From Triops longicaudatus (lineage: Eukaryota; Arthropoda; Branchiopoda; Notostraca; Triopsidae): a stretch of 64,000 bases of DNA. The DNA lies in contig JAGQDJ010000391.1 of the NCBI GenBank assembly GCA_022885665.1, positions 1-64,000 of the forward strand, in the 5' to 3' direction. The first letter of the stretch is position 1, and each line of letters opens with the position of its first letter. Positions 11,432 to 23,544 of this stretch are shown here, in pieces. Below the pieces are notes generated by a model. It was not told where the DNA came from. It saw only the letters and a list, made by a program, of their open reading frames with translations, and did not search any database. The position numbers were made by a program, and so were the translations under genes.

Positions 11432-13450
11432 TTATAATTCATCGTGGTCATTGGTCTCTGCTTCTTCCTTCTTGGGAACCTCTGCTTCTTCATCTTCATC
11501 CTCGTCTTCATCTTCGTTTTCCTTCGCCGCTTTGGCTTCCTCAGCTGCCTTCTTCCTTTCTTCTTCTTCTTGAGCTTCCTTCATCTTCTTTTCGGCAGTG
11601 CTGGTGGCTTTCCATAATTCTTCACCGACCTGGACAATGAAAAAAGAATACACGTTATTAATATAATATACCTAATAATACGTGTTAACTAACGACTGAC
11701 ACATAATTGGTGACAAGAAAGATAGAATTAAAAAACTTTAAAAAAATCGTGACGAAAAAATAAAATTGGACTTGGAGGACCTACAGATAACGACACAAAG
11801 AAATAAAAATTAATGCTAAGAAATATAAATTGATCTTAAATACCGAAAGTCCCAATCAGTCAAATACGCAATGTTTTACAATTCCAGTACAATACGGGAA
11901 AATGAATTGAAAATAAATCACTACAGCTAATTTCATACATCCAATTAATAAATACGAAACACTACTGATAATTTAATAAACCTTTACGAATAAATAACTT
12001 TGAAGACTTAACACAATGATTCGAAATAAAGAAAAACTTTTTTCTTTATTGTTCTGCACTATTTATGAAATTATTGTTTCCGTACTTGTTTGGCCTTTTC
12101 AGGGTCATCGGTGATAAGAACGTTGTCGAAGATGGTTCCTGCCTTGACTTGCCACAGGTCAAATCCAGCAGCGCAGACTTCTTCATATTTGCCCAAGTTT
12201 GTGTCAGGGGTATATTCTGGGTTGTCGATTTCGGGGTGAATCCAGGGTCCCTTGTAGTCGGGGTTGTCGATCTGTTTGGGTTTCCATTCACCCTTGTAGG
12301 CTGGGTTATCAATCATGGGAGGTTCGAATTCGCCGTCCATTTCATCGTCCCAGTCTTCGGGCTTCTTAGCCTCAGGGTCAGGAATGTGTTCAGGTTGATC
12401 CCAGTCCTAAAAATATAATCGTTTTCGATAAAGAAAATTGATCTCTTTCGAAAAAATAAAATAAAAAGTGTATTACTTCGGGCTTGGTGTCATTAGGATC
12501 GTCGATCTTGGCACGGTCATCCCAGTCTTCGGGTTTCTTGGCTTCGGGATCCTTGATCTTCTTGGGGGGGAGGAAATCCCAGTCTTCTTCCAAAGAACCG
12601 GATTCTACCTTTTCGTTGTCAATGAGCACTTCATAGGTGCCATCGGGTTTCACAACGAGGGTGTACAAATGAGTGTACACGTCATCCTTGGGACGGATTT
12701 CCTTCTTGATCAACAAATTCTTGCCTTTGTAATTGAAGATCACATGGACTTTCTTGTTGGCAGGACCGCAAATATCAGGACCTACACACAAACGTACACT
12801 GTTTAGTTTTGAATTCATCACGGAAAGACAATACGACTGATTTATTGAGAAGCTAGTTTTTCTTACCAAACATAATGACGTAGGGCGTTTCGCCGTGCAT
12901 ATCAGCTTGGTTCAGACTGCAATCGAAGAGTTTAATGTAGCCACCACCGCAATCAATGTTTTGTTCGTGCTTGACAGTGAATTGGACGACTAAAGGCTTG
13001 TCCAAATTGCTGAAAGGCGTGAACTTCGAAGATAAGGCATAGAACCGCGCATCTTGTGATGTTTGGATACCTGCAATTGAAAGCAAAAGTTTTAGTATTC
13101 AGGAACTTATCCTGTCCTAAAAATTCGCTTGTATAATTACCCTTATCTTTTTCAGCATCACCGTAGAATTTGCCTGCGGTCAAAACAAATTTGCCGGTTT
13201 GTTCGCCTTTGTGCGTTGACTCAACCCATCGTTTTTCCCACCCAGCTACAAGAAATTATCACATAAGTAAGTAAAGTTCAGGAAGCTTCAAATGGTGTAT
13301 CGATACACCCCACATACGGTTTAATGTCCTACTTTCTTATGGAAAAAAAATCATCTACTTACCTCCATCGTCGAATCTTTCTTCAAAGAAGACACTTCCT
13401 TCACAATATACAGAGGCCACCAGGGCCAAAAAAGCAATATATAGTTTCAT
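11432..13450 (-). CDS. CALR: calreticulin
   Basis: This is an ER-lumen Ca2+-binding lectin chaperone for monoglucosylated glycoproteins. Six exons (13450-13363, 13245-13141, 13070-12867, 12781-12477, 12406-12086, 11629-11432) give 406 aa, and every phase closes. The signal peptide is about residues 1-16 (MKLYIAFLALVASVYC). The globular N-domain contains KFYGDAEKDK and TSQDARFY. The P-domain carries three KPEDWDD-type A repeats and three B repeats of the IDNPxY type. The C-domain is helical and acidic (an EDEDEDEDEE run), and the retrieval signal is HDEL. Length and layout match full-length calreticulin. A perfect ER stress element lies about 160-175 bp upstream of the ATG, so induction by the unfolded protein response is expected. 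Nothing looks damaged. Confidence 0.98.
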
Positions 13451-13607
13451 TAGTTAAAGACTTTCACTAGATTACGGAAAAAAGACCAATTCCCTCTACA
13501 CCCTCCACGAAAACTAGGGGACACAAGCACTGTGGCCGGCGTGGAGCACCCAAAGTAAATGCGGGTCCCAGCCAGATGGATTGATGCCATTGGCGGGGAT
13601 CTTAGGG

Positions 13608-13626
13608 CCAATCAGGAGGAACCACG
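13608..13626 (-). promoter_or_regulatory. ER stress response element (ERSE) of calreticulin
   Basis: The sequence CCAATCAGGAGGAACCACG is an exact CCAAT-N9-CCACG match. It sits 158 bp upstream of the calreticulin start codon, in reverse orientation relative to that gene. In animals this element is bound by NF-Y with ATF6 or XBP1. It also lies about 350 bp upstream of the plus-strand gene at 13974, but calreticulin is the expected client. Confidence 0.85.
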
Positions 13627-13811
13627 GCAAGGAAGGTAGGCTCGCCTTACTAATTCGTCCGGAATGAAACGTCTATACTACGAATTCGTTCTAGAACAAT
13701 CAGCGAGTCTATGTATATCTTTGCGGGAAGGCAAATGAAGATTAGACTCGTCATGTCCTAATACGACTGCGTATTTAGCATTAGACTAAATCATCTGGAG
13801 CGAGCCTATCC

Positions 13812-13824
13812 GTTGCTAGGCAAC
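13812..13824. promoter_or_regulatory. RFX X-box upstream of the 13974 gene
   Basis: GTTGCTAGGCAAC is a near-perfect palindromic X-box (GTNRCY-N-RGYAAC). It lies 150 bp before the ATG at 13974, the usual distance for RFX-controlled ciliary genes. It is about 360 bp from the calreticulin ATG on the other side. Confidence 0.75.
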
Positions 13825-13973
13825 TGATGAGCTGTCCGTTAAACGTAGAACGTGTCGCATCCTTATAGACTAAACTTAAGTAGTACTAGTAAGATCCCAT
13901 AATGTGCCACGTATCTGTTTGCTAGTGTCAAAATAGCGTTAACATTCCAACGTCATATAAGCCTCAATTAAAC

Positions 13974-16242
13974 ATGAATTCCCGTGTATCCCCTGCTTTA
14001 GCCAAAGCACTGTTGCTCGAAGCAAAGTATAAAAAACCGGCTCCTCTCATAGAAAGTCCCGATGCAGATTTAATTGAAGAAAAAGCGCAATGGTCGACAA
14101 TTAGGGAAAAGCAAAATAGTTCTGACAAATATTCGGAAACCGGAGTTTTATCCAGAATCAGCACGAGTAGTTCTAGTCATTCAAAACCATACTCCAGCGA
14201 GTTTGAATCTTCGAGTGCACGTTCATCGAATCCCCCATCGGCTCAATCGCTTATAGCAAAAATTTATACTGTTGATGAATTGATCCTTGCATTAAATTCT
14301 GTCAACCATTCTAACGAGGAGCATTCTACAGGAACAACGATGCAATCTAGTCATAATGATTCCGTTTCATACACTCCATCTGTTTTAACAGAAACCCAAC
14401 AGCACAAAACATTGCCTGAGATGCAAACAGACGTTAACTTATCCGGAACACAAACTACATCATTGAAAAAAGAGAAGACACTTAAACGTGAAATTACTCG
14501 AAAATTTTCCGCGTGCGCTAACGATAAACAAACGCAAACAAGTACACATACTCAAGTTATGAAGTCCAGTCGGGATCGATCTACATCACCTTTGATGTTT
14601 TCGACAGAAAACACGCACCCTAAAAAATACAATATGCAGAAAACGCAGAGAGAAACAAAACATTATCATAGGAAAGTTGAGCCCTTCAATGACGCAAACA
14701 TTACTTTACAACACTGCTGTAAGAATGTTAGAGAGGATTGTAAGAGGCATGAAACAGTTCATTGCTGTTGCTGCAAGTGTAAATCAGTTACGCCTTTCCC
14801 TTCTTCGAATATATCCGTCGTACAAATTCCATATTTTCCTATACAACCTGAACATCGAGGTAAACACATTTGATAGCCACTTGATACTTCGCATTTAATC
14901 AAAGCAGGGGTAAGCCTTTTCTTAACCGGTGGTAAGCCTATCCCTTTAGGCAAGGAAGGATTTTAGGGATACGAAAGACTAGACAAAATCCGTCTAATAC
15001 ATTTTATGAAATATATTATGTAATTAATGTAACTTCGTTATTCAATTATTAATATATAGGCTTTCGCATGCTACCTACTAGACCAAAATTCGGTCTCCTA
15101 TGAGCAGTTGTGAGTCAAGGAACAAAACATTTAATTTTGAAAAGAAGTAACTACGCTAAGTGAAGTTGACGGAAGGCGTAGGAGACAAATGGCTAAGAAC
15201 AACTGCAATACAACAACTTCCCTAGGAAATAAATGGGAAAGAGTGCATGCCAGCTGTAGTCATACTGAACAGGTTTATTACTAAATTACAGACCAAAGGG
15301 AGATACAGTACTTGTAAACCCGCCGAAGTATAACTACGCCAGAGACAGATTTGCTTTCACTAAAGGTTAACTAACTTAGGTCATTGCAAATGAATCCTTT
15401 TACAGAATATTACTCTATTATAAAAATTGCCATTTGCTATTTTTCGTATCTTAAGATATGTCCATTCGGCATGATTCAGTGCTTCTCAATAGGGGTAAAT
15501 TACCCATAACTGAGTTAAAGTAGTTCGGATTTAAGTAATGGAGTCATCCCAAAAAAAGTTCAAAAGTAAATTTTATTAAAATTTCGTTATATGGAGAGCT
15601 TCATTCCAACTTTAGTCTACATTTTCATTGTATCAGGCAACGGGACACTTTGTGATCGACGATTTTGGGTAATGGTCTAAAACTATCGAGAAGCACTGAT
15701 CGAATGAAAATAAATCAGCACTAATGTGCTCCATTAAATATTACATTTATTGTTAATTTTATCACTATCATTATACGCATGTCCCTTCGTTAGTTGGACT
15801 ATTGCACGGTTAAAAAGCTAAAAAAAAAAATAATCGTGTTTCGATTTAGTGATAGGATTTTAAATTACAACAATCACTTGTTTTGTCAAATCTTTCGAAC
15901 TACGATTGGTAGCCATTGCAATTTTTTCAGACTTTTGAGAAATGAAACATGTATAAATGTAATATTTTAAAGTTTATGAGTACATGTATTCCGGCATTTT
16001 ATTTAGCTAATTTTATTTTACAATGCTTATAAATTAATCTTTTATTGCTTTATATCTTTCTTTTAAACTTCGGAGCTTGCGATTTTTAATCTTTACTTTT
16101 TTTTTCTACAGACAACTGGTTTGCTAGTTGCATGGTCCAACAGTTGCAGCTTCTCCGCTTGCAACTCGAAACGCAACACCAAACTTATCAAATGTTATGT
16201 GAATGGTCCCAAACCGATCAAATACATGCATTCAACACGTAA
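13974..16242 (+). CDS. unrecognised two-exon gene, candidate ciliary/centriolar protein
   Basis: I do not recognise this protein. Exon 1 (13974-14859) and exon 2 (16112-16242) join in phase 1 across a 1.25-kb intron (CATCGAG|GTAAAC to tttctacag), giving 338 aa. The N-terminus, MNSRVSPALAKALLLEAKYKK, may form a short helix. Residues about 50-230 are Ser/Thr-rich and look disordered. A Cys/His cluster follows (HCCKNVREDC, then HCCCCKCK, about residues 247-268). The last 43 residues form a Gln/Leu-rich helix (CMVQQLQLLRLQLETQHQ) that is probably a coiled coil. The start follows AAAC and sits 150 bp after an X-box, which suggests a ciliary or basal-body role. That is inference only. A possible polyadenylation signal (AATAAA) lies near 16372. 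Confidence 0.65.
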
Positions 16243-16892
16243 CATGAATATGTATTACTTTTCATAACAGAACGGGGGATCGACCAGAAATATAACGACA
16301 TTAACACATATATACATCCACAGAATTCATACAACAAACGCTTTCGAAGGTCTGTACATAATAACTTTAAAAATAAACCGAAATTTGCATTGTTGATACA
16401 TAGCACTTAAACTAATGTGAGGATGGAAGGTAGCATCCACCAAGAGACTTATGGCGCATATACATTCAAATTCTTCTTACTTGACTTGATGCAACTATGC
16501 GTTACGGTCATCATGAAAAAGCTGGGGCTGCAAGAATTCCAGTAAGAGTAACTTTCGTACAGAAACGGCTGTGGGGTACAGAGTTGCGTATTTTGAATAC
16601 ATGGGGTCGAAAAACACTGTGAAATGTGGGAATCCTTGTCACGAGATCAGCGGGGGAATTGACGTTACCCTACCAGCAATGAAAACCGTTTGGGAATGGA
16701 AATTGCTGAATATACATGGATCCTATAAGTGTTTTTCTTGTTAACAGTAGACCAGAAAACAATGCCAATGTACGAACCACTAATTTGAGTAAGAAATATT
16801 CAAATAACAATGAAATTCATGAATAAATACAAATTGATGGAACGTTAGCGACGGCCTCTTTCTCTTGGTAGTATGGCCTATTTTTTACGATT

Positions 16893-19800
16893 TCACTTCA
16901 GATCACTAGGTAACTCATCCGCAGCTAGAATCTCGTCAATATCTTTCTCCCATTCCTTATCTTCATTGTTGGTGTGACCAGGTCCGCTACCTTCACTTTC
17001 CAATTCAAAATCTTGCAACTCAGCTTGGAGTTCCCGTTCCCAGTCTTCATCTTTTCAAAAACAGAAAAGGAGCGGAAAAAGCTTATTTTCTTTCACTCAA
17101 ACTTTCGAAGAAGTAAGGAATAGACAAAACAATAGGCGCAGAGCAGACAGAACGAACGTGAGTCTAACTGTTTAAGAGGGTGGCTAAACTTATCGAAACA
17201 AGAAGAGACGCCATGAAATACAGACAAGGAACACAACACGAAACCACGTTCTAAATGTGAGAGCTACGAATCCGTGAAAGGAAATATCAAGAGAAGTTCT
17301 CTTTCTTACACACAATACGTAACTAAGAAACAAATAAAAGGAATAGCAAAATGTGCCAACACGAGGATTTGTCGACGAGAAGAAAAATGAAGGTTTTCGA
17401 TCAGAAACGTAAATACTGAGAGGGCGTGGGGTGATGGGCATAGCTTATTAGGAAGTGTTGGAAAATACTTCTCTGTTTATCTTTTTTGACTTATGACACT
17501 TTTTTACGCTGCTTGCAAGTAAAAAAGATACAAAATGAGTAAGAAATAGGTGAAAAATTCGTCAGCCAAATTTCTGCTCAATTTGCGTAATGAAATAACG
17601 AGTGAAAAGAAAACCGAACAGAACTTATCTTAAAAGTAGTTAAAAAAAATCACGCAAATCAATCTTCTAAGGAGCTTTACCGTTTTGCTTTGAATGGACG
17701 CCAATGCGTTTCATGCCTTCTTGGACTTCGCGCATGTCACTTGGGTTTGTTTGATAAGCATCAGAGACAAATTCATGAACTGGCGAATCCGTAATATCAT
17801 TCAAATCATCTATAAAAGAGTAAAAAAATCATGAAAACGTTTCAAATTAGGACTGAAGAAACTAAAGCAAAAGAAACCTGGATCTTTTTCGCCATATTCA
17901 CTGCTCCTGGAAGAGCTCCTGGAAATACGTCCTTCCTGAGCCAAGGAAGACAATTCAGTGGACTGTCGGATAAAATTAACGCGGTAAAAATAGTTACGCC
18001 AGAAATCTTCTTCTTTGATCCTAAAGGGAAAAAAAAAATAAATAAAAGCATACGAAAACACACACAACAGGCTTTCAAGTAATGAACCGTAAAAATGTTG
18101 AAATTTACAATTTGGGAACTAATTCATATCGCATTTTCTCCAAATTCGAATCTTCGGCCAAAGTTGCTAAAGCCACTGGGTAGTACGTATCGTAATCAAA
18201 CTGGAAGTTTGCACCGGACGGAGGACTGCGTAGGAAATTGCGACGATCGGTGGACAAAGAGAGGATTTGTTCTTTCAAGTTCTCTTCATCGGCGTAACCC
18301 ACCCAACATGGTACAGCTGCTTCGGTGGACTTATTTTTGCTGCGAATGAAAGCTTCTTGTTCTTTGGAGAATTCAGTCAGGAAAGGCTACAATGTGTTCC
18401 ATTCAAAAAAAGTATTTTAGCTCACATTTTTGCCGGAATACACATCCATTAAAAAAAAAATCTTGTTAAACAATAATACAACACTCAGACTAAACATTAG
18501 CAGTAAGCTAAAATAGTGTAATGCAACATTATGATTTAATGATAAAAACTAATTATGTGGGGAAACTGGCACAGCTAATTATTGCAAACTAAACAAAATT
18601 TTTCACACAAGTTCATTAAAAGTAAAAATTGAGTACCGTTTCTTCAACCGTTTTCTTAATCTTGGCGCCAGCTTCCTTGACCGTTTCTCCAGCTTTGCTC
18701 ACAGCAGACGCGAAGAAACTTCCCAGGGTACGGGCACTGGCTATTGCTTTGGTTGATACTTCTTCTAATCCAAGACCTTTGGCTTCTTGGGCAGCAGCAT
18801 CCAAGCCAGTTTCATCAGCACTAATACTTACAAAAACGGTGCACGTAAACCTCAAATATTCTTGGCAGAACAAAATACAAGACAGTCAACTTCGCACATT
18901 TATCACGTGAAAAGTTCCCACACACAAGCATGGGTAATATTCATTCTATGACTGAGTGCATCATAGTAAGCACTCACTTGGCCCGGATTTAGGGGGTATT
19001 AAGCGGCAATGGATTCCAAAACACGATTTTGATGGATTCTTACTGTACACATTATTCTAAGAATACATATTTTTTTCGATTTTTCTGATGTGCCGTTCCT
19101 GAGTTATTGCCTTGTGAAGTTTTTCGCCCCTCGAACGTGACGTCAGGGGAATAAAAAACTCCTCTCAAGACATCACATGGCTTCGCTGAACCAATAAAAC
19201 CGCGTTTTTCGTGCCCTTGTTATGTCACAGCACCACGTGATCGCGCTGAATATCTTTGTTATTATTTCGCGCATGACAAAAAAAAAACACATATATGTGG
19301 AAAGTCGATTTTTTGTTCTTTTTATAAGACAAAGTTGTTTTTCCGTGTCCATTGCCCTTTAACCTCTCCAAAATATTTATTTTCAAACGGTTAACATAGG
19401 AAAATGACCAATGATAAAAATATAGCATACTACCCCTTACCCCCGAATCGAAGTACTGGCTTCGGTTCTGATGGTGCAGTTTAGTTCTAGTTCGCAAGTT
19501 TTTATACAATGACTTTTCATCTTAAACACTTGAAGACCTCGGTAATCATACATTGGACTCTCTTGTGCGTTCTTTCAAGTTTATGCAATCTATCATATGG
19601 AATTACATACCTGTTTGTGGGTTCCGGTGCTTCTGCGGGCTCTTCTTGCATAGGAGATTGGGGTTTGGATGGTGGTTTCCCAGACTCGCCGTCCTTCTTA
19701 TGGATGGCAGGAAGCCATGTTGACATTTGGCTTTTCACGCTAGCAAACATGTTACCAACTCGACCCCTAATTTTGACCCAAAAAAATATTATTGTTAAAC

Positions 19801-20088
19801 TTCATGTATTGTACAAAAGTCGTAAAATAAGGAGAATACTCTAAAACATTAAAAAAATCTGCCGTTATTAAATATTTCGAAAAATACAAGAACATTGAAA
19901 CTGTACCCTTCTTCGGTTGCTGGCTTTTCTTCTGGTACAACGTCCCTGATCGGATCAACCAACTCGGGAACTTCTTCCTTGATGGGATCAGACTTGTCCT
20001 CAGGGTTAATGGGCAAAGGTTGCTCCGTTTCGGTTTTCCGACCCATCCAGCTGCTCATGTGACTAGTAATGCCCGACAACATATCCAT
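16893..20088 (-). CDS. SYAP1: SYAP1 / SAP47 homologue, BSD-domain protein
   Basis: This is synapse-associated protein 1 (Drosophila Sap47), a BSD-domain adaptor linked in other animals to synaptic plasticity and Akt signalling. Seven exons (20088-19907, 19766-19611, 18820-18637, 18386-18109, 18020-17878, 17809-17681, 17050-16893) close in phase to 409 aa. The N-terminal half is Pro/Glu-rich and contains two short repeats of an amphipathic motif (SSWMGRK and STWLPAI). An Ala-rich helix follows (about 114-174). The BSD domain spans about residues 235-282 with the diagnostic FWRNYFYRV. The C-terminus is acidic with DEDWERELQAEL and EWEKDIDEIL. Length and order fit the family. The 790-bp intron before exon 3 carries a TTAA-flanked inverted-repeat element. 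Confidence 0.94.
19003..19358. mobile_element. TTAA-flanked MITE, family B, in a SYAP1 intron
   Basis: The 356-bp segment has ends GCGGCAATGGA and TCCATTGCCCT, a 9-bp perfect inverted core. TTAA lies immediately outside on both sides (18999-19002 and 19359-19362). It has no coding frame. The TTAA target is typical of piggyBac-superfamily insertions. The ends differ from family A, so this is a separate family. Confidence 0.6.
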
Positions 20089-23000
20089 TTTTCGGAAAAT
20101 TTTCAAGGGACAAACGCCTAGTGGGAAAAAGTTTTTAGCTTGTATGCAGCTGTATACCACGGCTCAAAAATTTTGGTGCTAACGCAGCATTTTACAATGC
20201 AGGAGTTAAAGAATATCAAAGACAGAAATTTACCAACCAGCTCCACAAAGGCAACAGGGAACAAAACCGGACTATGACGAGGAAAGGAGCTTCAGTTTCA
20301 GACAAAGCCTTTTGTATGAGTAGCGAAATTGTCTCGAATGGTATCACAATTAACAAGGAAAGCAGATAAAGCTATTATGGTTAAGACTACGCAGTACGCT
20401 GCGGACACTCGCAAACGTCTGACGAAGGGGGCGAAAAAGGGAGACAGGGAGTCTAATCAATCGTATTAAAAATGGCTTACATAGGATGTACACCTTGAAG
20501 TATGTTCAAACATTTGAACAATTGCAAATTTAATCTACTACAGATTAACTAATGTAAAGTAATGTCAGAATTGGGACTTTTACCTTGCAGAAACGGCCGG
20601 AAACTCACCGAAAAACAGTGAAGAGAAAATCCGTCAATAACCGGCAATCGACTGCACAGCGCCACTGAGCAAAACACGGGCGCTACTACGGAGCGTTGGG
20701 GTTCTACGCGCGGTAGATACAAAAATACGGATTTTAATGCTGGTTTCAAGATTGCTGATTTTCGAGTAGATACCTTTTCACATTGAATTTTACAACTGAT
20801 TAAAATTGCTGAAATTTCGTTTATCAAAAACTCAAAATAATTTGTTGGAGAGCAAAAAGAAATACTCTGGAAGCCTTTATTACTTGTCAAAACTTTTTTA
20901 TCCCAAGATATTGTCGAACCATGTATTAGAGATATAACTAAAGGTTGAGCACGGTACAAAGTGGCTTACTGAAAGCCCACAACATAGAGATTTTGTCTAC
21001 GAAAACTCAGTATGACTAAGCGACGACGTTAATGTTGTACAATATTTAATTAGGAAGAATAGGATTTTAATTCTGCAGTAGGAGCTCTCACGTGCACATT
21101 CTATGCAGGGTAGTCTAACCCTGCAAAAATTCTCAATATGGTAGTCGCCCGTGCTCCCTATTATGAAAGTAACATATCGGAAGGTGTTAAAAACCCCTAT
21201 CCCACCACCTGGGTACGGGGGTGTTGCCAGAGTTTTCAAGAGCTGTAGATAATTAGCCATCTTTGCAAGAAAATGCGTAAGTTAAAAGAACATTCTATAG
21301 TTATATATTTAGCTCAAGTACCAGGCTTCTCAGAATTGTGCACATAATACTAAACATTAACTATATCTGTGAGGAAAGTCAAAACTTTCAGAATGTCGTA
21401 ATTTGCGAAATTTCGAATAGGCAGCGTGGTGCTACAAGCTAACCCGTGCCTCTTGTTACTACAGTGGCGAATGGCAGCCAATGCGTCTTTCCCCGAACTC
21501 TTTCGAAATTTTTTTAACCCGTCGCAGTCAGTGTCGTGTATTAGCGTTCGGTATATTTGTATGGGCTGTTTTTTTTTAGCAAAAAGTACTTTTTACATCT
21601 GCACTTAGTTGTAAATACTTTTAAGAGAATGTTTCTGTTTTTTAATTCCGTTGTGAGAATTCATTTGCACCAATTTCCCTACGTAGCCGGAATCTGGACC
21701 TATTTTCAAAATGCCGATTTTTAAAGAGGTTTGAAAAAATTTCAATAAAAAAATTTAAGGCGACTGTCGAAGCTATTTACACGCAGGCCTTAACCCCTCA
21801 ATTATATATATATATAGTTAACATACTTGGGTATTTATTGCAGGATATTTTTTCCATGGCTCACTTCCAAGACAGATAAATATAAATTCTAGTAAAAATT
21901 TATATAACTTCCTCTACCAAATTACATTTACTTTTTCAAGATTCGACATACTAAACATGGTTGGTTGCATTTGCATTAAAGCTTTGTTATAAAAGCTTCG
22001 GCGCTTAACAGGAGATAACAGAATGCATAATTCAAGTTCGTTTTTCGCGCTTTCCGTATTTGCGGACATAATACCTATGAATCACTTTCTTCGCAACAGA
22101 AAAATTTACCTTGCCATTCGTTCAAAATCAATTTTTTACATAACCGTTAGTAACTGTTAAAAAGCTTTTTACATGCAAAGCCTGTTGACTACATGAAAAG
22201 AATCATTGAAAGGGCAGAGCAATGAAAGTTAAAGGTGTGCAGTAATAAATCCCGTGAGCTACAGCTTTGACTCACGTTAAGTACAGGATTCCCTAGTCGC
22301 ATGAACAGAAATTTTTAGCGTCTTTTTTTGCATATTTGCACTTGGGTTTCACTATTTCGTGGATCACCGGACATATTGTTGTGGTTGAACATAGTCAAAG
22401 GCGAGATCACTTCGAACGATTATGAAACATAAAAAAATGATTATTAGGATCGAAGGGTTAAGGCTATTAACGGAAGTTTGATTTTTTTTTTTAATTTATG
22501 CACCAACGGAAAGAAGCCTTATAACTGGGCCGTATTATAGGGGAGACCGGGACACGTCGGGCAGTTTTTCACTTCAGAAGTCCTGGAGGGCTTAGTTTTT
22601 AAGGTATTGAATTATTTCTTAGGTAATACGTTAGACTGACCATTCTATTTTCCATGTGTATTGTTCAATTGCATGAAGATTAGGGAAATAGTTACATCTT
22701 ATCTCTCCTGAAGCTGTTCACGAGTGCCCATGCTGCTCCAACAGCGGATGGGTTTGGCACTACTGCGGGGTAGGTCGGATTTTGCTTACTTACGACCTCC
22801 GTTTTGGTGCCCATGCCAAGTAATTAATGTAAATATATTCTTGGCTGCACTACTAATACCAAGGACTTAAAAATTTATAAAAACAAAGCCAATAAAATGA
22901 AACAAATATATATATTTTTGTACTCCCTCTATCATGCCTGCCAGCATGCGTCGGCATTATGTGAAAAGCCCCTAGCACCTTGTGAACGCATATTATTTCG

Positions 23001-23544
23001 TTGAAACTCGTTTAAATGGTTGGTTATAACTTGCTGATAAGCTTCAGCTTTCCATGAAAAAGTTTCTCAGAGAGTTGTGTTATGATCTGTTGGTAAAAAC
23101 TGCAAATAAGTGATTTTCCCAAAGCTCGAAAAACACCACCGAAAAAATCAAAGTGTAATAGTTTCCAAACCACTAACGTTTTTTTCTAACTTTTCGCATA
23201 CCAGCGTATTTGTCTATCTTAAAGTAGATTCGTAAAGTAGACCTTAATTTTTAATTCCTTTTAAACTCCAGGAAACTGCGTAACGCTGTCAGTTTATACA
23301 GGCGTCCTAAACATTACATTATTGTACTCACTGTGTAGAACCGTAATACGATTAAATAAAAGGACGACACGGGAGTAACTAACAACGAAAAGGATGATTT
23401 ATATATTTTCATTTGAATGACCATGAATTTTCTTTATAGTAGAACACATCACTGACAGCCCAAAAAGAAATGCAAAAATACCAGATTCAAACTAAATGAA
23501 TTTGCGAACAAGGGCTCTGGAAAGGAAAAATAACGACCTCTGTA
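20089..23544. other. intergenic region, no supported gene
   Basis: The first 400-600 bp should hold the SYAP1 promoter and 5' UTR. The rest is AT-rich with a short (TA)n run near 21803. The open frames at 20549-20959 and 20997-21260 show no protein motifs and no usable splice partners. I see no element with clear ends. Confidence 0.5.

Noticed and set aside
12065..12806. Plus-strand frames within calreticulin exons
   Set aside because: They are antisense shadows of the repetitive P-domain coding sequence.
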